NCBI GenBank assembly: GCA_946699065.1
Contig: CAMPDV010001765.1
Span: 1 to 64,000 of the forward strand
Source: Loxodes magnus
Taxonomy: Eukaryota; Ciliophora; Karyorelictea; Loxodida; Loxodidae
DNA: 64,000 nt
Reading direction: 5' to 3'
In this document: piece after piece, positions 59,690-64,000 of the stretch
How positions within the stretch are numbered: the stretch's first letter is position 1
Layout: each line of letters opens with the position of its first letter
Notes under the pieces: model-generated
What the model saw: the letters and a program-made list of their open reading frames with translations, nothing else
Told to the model about the DNA's origin: nothing
The model's database searches: none
Made by a program: the position numbers and the translations under genes

Positions 59690-61800
59690 GCAATACCTCT
59701 TTTTAATATCTACATTTTTTTCAGCTTTATTTTCCCTTTCATTTAAGTTTCTACAATTTCTAAGAATGATGCTTTAAATTTTAAGCACTTGCTTTTTTAT
59801 AAACCTTATATGATTAAAAAATTGCTTACCTTTTATCTGTCAATGTGTTTCTTTTTAAGCATTTTTCTTATTTAATTTCAAGTTTCTTATAAATATTATT
59901 ATAGATTGCACCTTCTTGGCGCGTAACCTTCGAAATTAAAAAAAATGTTCTCATACTTTTTGTCATCTATGAGTCACTTCCGCTTCTGGGGAATCTGCTC
60001 ATTTAAATTATTCTTTATTTTTGAAACAAATGCTTCTTCTTGAATACGATTCAAATAAAAATTAGGAGATGTAAGTCAATTTTTCATACTGCAAGCCCTC
60101 TTGTTAGGCTTTTCCATCCTAGTGGTAATTACAATATTACTCGCTATACATCAGAGCGCCTACTAGTTCTTGTATATAATAAAAAATTTAGCATTTCTCA
60201 AAAAAAAGTTTCTAATATGTAATAATATAATCTAACTTACATATACTAATTCAAAAAGTAACTTAAATATTTGATTTATACTCATTATTCAAGAGAAAAC
60301 TAAACTAGTAAATAACTTAATATCTATAAGTTTAAGCAGCTTATAAATTACATTGTTTAATCATTTCTAATCTTTTTAAACATCATAATGTTTTTTTTCA
60401 TCTTATTTTTAAAAATTATATTTTAAGTAGTTTAAAGAATAGGATTTAAAAATTAAACTCAATGCTTATGTAGAATCTATAGATCAGTAATAACAATAAA
60501 ACTATTTTATTTTTTAATAAAAAGAGTCGCCTGTCAATTTCTTCCTCAATTTTTAAAACTATATTATAAAAGTATTGTAATAAATTTCTAATTATTTTCT
60601 TCATTTATGATAATACTGAAAGCTTTCCATATTTAGAAATTTTTTTACTTGTGTTGTTAGTACACTTTTCTTTTTTTATTTTCTTTTTCCTTTAAAAAAA
60701 TAAATTTATTAACCTATTTAATATTATTAATACTATTTTATATTATTATCCATTAATTATCTTTTTTATAACTTTTTCAACTTTATTTTCACTTTTATTT
60801 ACAATTTCTAAGAATGATGCTTTTAAACACCCTGGCTTTTTATAAACCTTGTATTATTAAAAAATTGCTTACCTTTTTATTCAATGTGTTTCTTTTTAAA
60901 CAATTAAATATTTTTCTTATTTAATTCCAAGTTTCTTATAAACATTATTATAGAGCGCTCCTTCTTGGCGCGCAGTCCTTTCAATAAAAAGTATTCTCAA
61001 ATTTTTGTTTTATGAATTACTTCTTGGGAATCTGCTTATTTTAATTATTCTTTAATTTTGAATTAAATGCTCCAATCTTCTTGAATAAGAATTAGTAAGC
61101 CCATCAAACTTTCATACTACTCAAGTTGGGTTTTTCCGTCCTCGTGGCGATAATACTTGCTATTCATCAGAGCGCATATTAGTTCTCATGACTATACATA
61201 ATTTAACATTTCAACAAATTTCTAATGTGTAATAGTATCTAAACTAGAGTAACTATTTGATACTCCTTTAGAGAAAACTAAACTAGTTTCCACAGCTTAT
61301 TTGATAAATTACATTTTTTAATCATTTCTAATCTTTTTAAGCATCATAAATATTTTTTTAATCTTATTTTTAAAAATTATATTTTAAGTAGTTTAAAGAA
61401 TAGGGTTTTAAAATTAAACTCAATGATAAAGGTTTAATAATTTACATTTGATAGAACTGAGACTCCTATAATGATATATTAATCATTAATAACAATAAAG
61501 CTATTTATTTTTAAATCAAAAGAATAGCTAAGCTATCAATTTCTTCCTCCATTATTTAAAACTATATTAAAATATTTTAATAAATTTCTAATTATTTTAC
61601 TTTATGTATGATATGATAATACTGAAAGCTTTTCATATTTAGAATTTTACTTGTTTGTGTTGTTAGTAAATTTTTAAATTATTTTTCCTTCAAAGAAAGT
61701 TAAAATAAGCTTATTTACCTATTTAATATTATAAATACTATCTTATATTATTATCATTTTATTCTCTATCCATTAAAATTATTTATTTTGAAACAGTATT
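59690..61800 (-). repeat. Two tandem ~1-kb monomers of LINE family A, no ORF1
   Basis: The unit start phrase (as TTAAACTCAATG on the plus strand) occurs at about 60459 and 61424, a period near 965 bp. Each unit has the stem-loop (59905-59935 and 60955-60985) and the motif CTTCTTGGCGCG. Similar in sequence to 144-1740 and 40137-41290. No ORF1 follows at lower coordinates, so these are orphan 5' repeats or a satellite derived from them. Confidence 0.6.
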
Positions 61801-62167
61801 ACTTAAATATTTAGATGCCATTATATAACTATAAAATCTAAAAGAGAATATTAAAGGGAATATAATAAAAATGGCTGAATTCAAAAGGGTTTTTTGCAAC
61901 CTCCTCAGAGCAAGAGAGAAAAATAGAAGTATTACCTCTTTCCACATTCTATCTCAACAAGTCTAAATTCTTCATGCCAATATATAAAAGTGCTAAAGAA
62001 AAAATACAGAAAAGAAAAGTTAATGCAACTCTCAATATTTCCATTGAAAACTGAAAAAGAGCCCATTCAACAAAAATAACTGAAAGTAAAAATTAAAAAA
62101 TCAAAAATAAACTAAGAAGACTAAGTGCGATAATTCTATAGACCCTGACACCTTTGATTTAGATAAA

Positions 62168-62700
62168 TAAATTAGCGTGGTACCGCCATTATTTTAATCA
62201 GACTAATAATAAGGGAGCCAAATTTATTATGAATAGTAGTCTTGAAAATTTTCATGCTTTAACTGGTCTCTTTGATCATCTTCTTCTTCATTCCGTCTTT
62301 AAAATCAAAATTGATTGTCTTCAATCCAAAAATCTTGCAATTTTTCCGAAGGTTGGAGTTGGAAGGTATAAGAGGACATTCCGAACTTGCTTAAAATGTA
62401 GTAGTCTAAATAAATTCTTCTAGATAAAAGTTTTATTTGTCTCAACCATGTCTTTGATGCTTTTTAATTCATGATCAGATTAGCAACATGTGGATCCAAA
62501 CAACTCTGAGACCTGAACATCAGTACTATTAGTCGGATTCTCGTATTGATAGAGAGAACCCACAAACAAGTAAGATATATTTCACTATGGGAACACCCTT
62601 GATTGTTTATGGTTACAATTATTGCAAGAATACTTGTAATGCAGACATGACTGTACCGGATTATCTATTCAGCTGATTAGAGTCGAGAATCCATTTAAAA
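62168..62700 (-). mobile_element. Element inserted inside a family C ORF1
   Basis: This segment separates two parts of the same ORF1. Read on the minus strand, it starts near 62700 with a head (62695-62500) matching 58130-58280, including GGGTTCTCTCTATC and the CTGCATTACAAGTA phrase. It ends near 62180 with a GGCGGTACCACGCTAAT stretch resembling the shared stem-loop. It is thus a copy of the composite element at 58125, inserted in opposite orientation. No target-site duplication could be set with confidence. Confidence 0.5.
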
Positions 62701-62787
62701 AAATTATTATATTAAATTTGAAATAGAACAAATAGGCTCTTAATAGATGCATCAGCTAATTTGATAAATTTCCAAAAAATCAAAAAA

Positions 62788-64000
62788 ATTGAAGAGGATT
62801 TAAATTCGTAGAAGTTAAAAAATTTCAAAATAAATCAAAACCTCATAAAATATATAGACGATGATGAGATTCATATGATAGGCCTAAGAGCTAAAGTATA
62901 TGTCTTTGAATGAATAGAGAGTTATAAACAAATAATGAGAGAGCAATATGAAAAAATTGAGTAGAATTGGATCCAAGACTCTAATAAATGCAAGAAAATT
63001 AGCAGAAAGAGTTTAAAAATGACCTCCACGAAATAGAAAAATGAGAAAAAAATCTCAAGAAAAGAAAAAGATGCTACATTTGCAACAGCACGTAACATTT
63101 GTGATTTAAATATCCAAGACAAAAAGAATAAGAAATAATATTTGACGAAATATTAACTTCTATAAATCGAAAAAAAAGGCTTCTGAATATCATAATTAAT
63201 AAAATAGAAAAATAGAAAAATCTGGAGAAAGAAAAAAGAATTGATGACAAGATGTAAAATAAAATATAATTTAAGATTTAATGCAAGACAATTAGAAGTT
63301 AGGTATATAAATTTTAATATTTATAAATCAACTTTTACTTTTAACTGAAAGAATAACTATCTTAATGATTAATGAAGCATATGATAAGAGAAATAATCTT
63401 CATCTATAAAAATAAATTTTTTCTTAAATTTCCTCAAATATAAATTTTAATAATTATTAATTATTAATTATTAATATTTGATAATCTCATGCAAATCTCA
63501 ATCAGTAATTTTAATTTTTTTATTTATTTTTAATTTACTTTTTTCAATTATTCTTTCATTTTTATTTTTACACTCTATTTTTAATATAAAAATATGTCCT
63601 ATATTTTTTGATTTTTTTTAATTTTCATTATTTTTATTATATATAAATTAATAAAGAGGAGCAATCTTCCAGCTGACAATAATTTAAGATCTGGCACCAG
63701 GAAGTACCCTTGGGCGAAGAACCGAATAATAATCTTGGTAGGAGCCAAGAGAGAAGATAAAGACTAAAGAGGCATCAAGTAACGTTATTGATATAAGATG
63801 CCAGATACTAAAGTCTCTTAGGGAGCATTTCGATCACCTATAGAAGACAAGACTCGCCAAGGATGCTAGCACTGTGGAAGACTTCAGAAAATAATTTTTT
63901 GGCTTTTAATCTTTATTAAAGAACTGCGCGACATTGAGATGCTACGTGGTCTCTAATCTTATTTATTTATATATAGATAAAAATTTGAAACTTTCAAATT
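62788..64000 (+). repeat. 1.2-kb duplication, copy 2
   Basis: Near-identical to 15531-16740 over its whole length, from ORF1 coding sequence to the 3' stem-loop. Differences are scattered substitutions and a few short indels (for example around 63206-63215 and 63834). Here the element continues upstream of the shared start, whereas the other copy does not. Confidence 0.75.

Larger units (their letters stand above)
61871..64000 (+). mobile_element. LINE family C copy, interrupted by another element
   Basis: ATG at 61871 (MAEFKRVFCNLLRAREK) starts family C ORF1. It continues to about 62167, resumes at about 62700 (EIEQIGSQQMHQLI) in register with the copies at 25493 and 52522, and runs through the knuckle (CYICNSTQHL-TGA, about 63070-63105) to the GC-rich 3' module and stem-loop (63921-63955), then off the right edge. 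The ORF is decayed. The gap is filled by a separate minus-strand element. Confidence 0.6.

Noticed and set aside
1-64000. LTR retrotransposon interpretation of the zinc-knuckle ORFs
   Set aside because: CCHC knuckles also occur in retroviral-type Gag, but no long terminal repeats, protease or integrase were seen. The one RT has LINE-type C-terminal blocks, and the tails are short repeats.

Overview
The window looks like nuclear DNA of a ciliate with a highly unusual genetic code. It is about 80% A+T and has almost no long standard-code ORFs. In the best-preserved coding regions TAA and TAG sit in frame as glutamine. TGA also occurs in frame, at positions where related copies carry TGG (Trp) or another aromatic codon, and it ends ORFs as well. 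Known codes of this kind are the karyorelict code (Loxodes/Parduczia; UAR=Gln, UGA=Trp or stop) and the Condylostoma code. I favour a karyorelict-like ciliate, as an inference from codon use and not from a database match. Under such a code an open frame proves nothing, so the coding calls below rest on motifs, conserved copies and composition.

Layout. 0-7.3 kb is transposon on the minus strand: the edge of a LINE ORF1 with its 5' monomer repeats, an ORF1 fragment, and a 4.1-kb LINE with an intact zinc-knuckle ORF1 and a decayed reverse-transcriptase ORF2. 7.6-20 kb mixes tentative host genes with three ORF1 copies of one family (B) and one end of a 1.2-kb duplication. 21.9-28.8 kb holds one intact ORF1 (family D) and several decayed ORF1 copies (families C and E), with a tentative host gene at 27.2 kb. 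29.5-39 kb has further ORF1 copies, including an intact one (37.5 kb) with its 5' leader, and tentative genes. 40.1-41.3 kb is a free-standing pair of 5' monomers. 41.6-45 kb carries two tentative genes. 46.2-51.9 kb is the centrepiece: one long gene with an N-terminal RING finger, a coiled coil, and 135 tandem copies of a 33-bp (11-residue) unit. 52.5-64 kb returns to ORF1 copies, short SINE-like elements, one tentative gene (55.7 kb), tandem monomers, and a family C element interrupted by another element; its 3' part is the second copy of the 1.2-kb duplication.

How the parts relate. The transposons form one superfamily: an ORF1 of about 240-290 codons (coiled coil, CX2CX4HX4C zinc knuckle, then a conserved aromatic-Pro-x-x-Gly...Lys-Lys motif). 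Several families and the short SINE-like elements share a 3' stem-loop, which suggests shared LINE retrotransposition machinery. The RING/33-bp-repeat gene seems unrelated to them and is probably a host gene for a TRIM-like or structural protein. No tRNA, rRNA, CRISPR or prokaryotic feature was seen.
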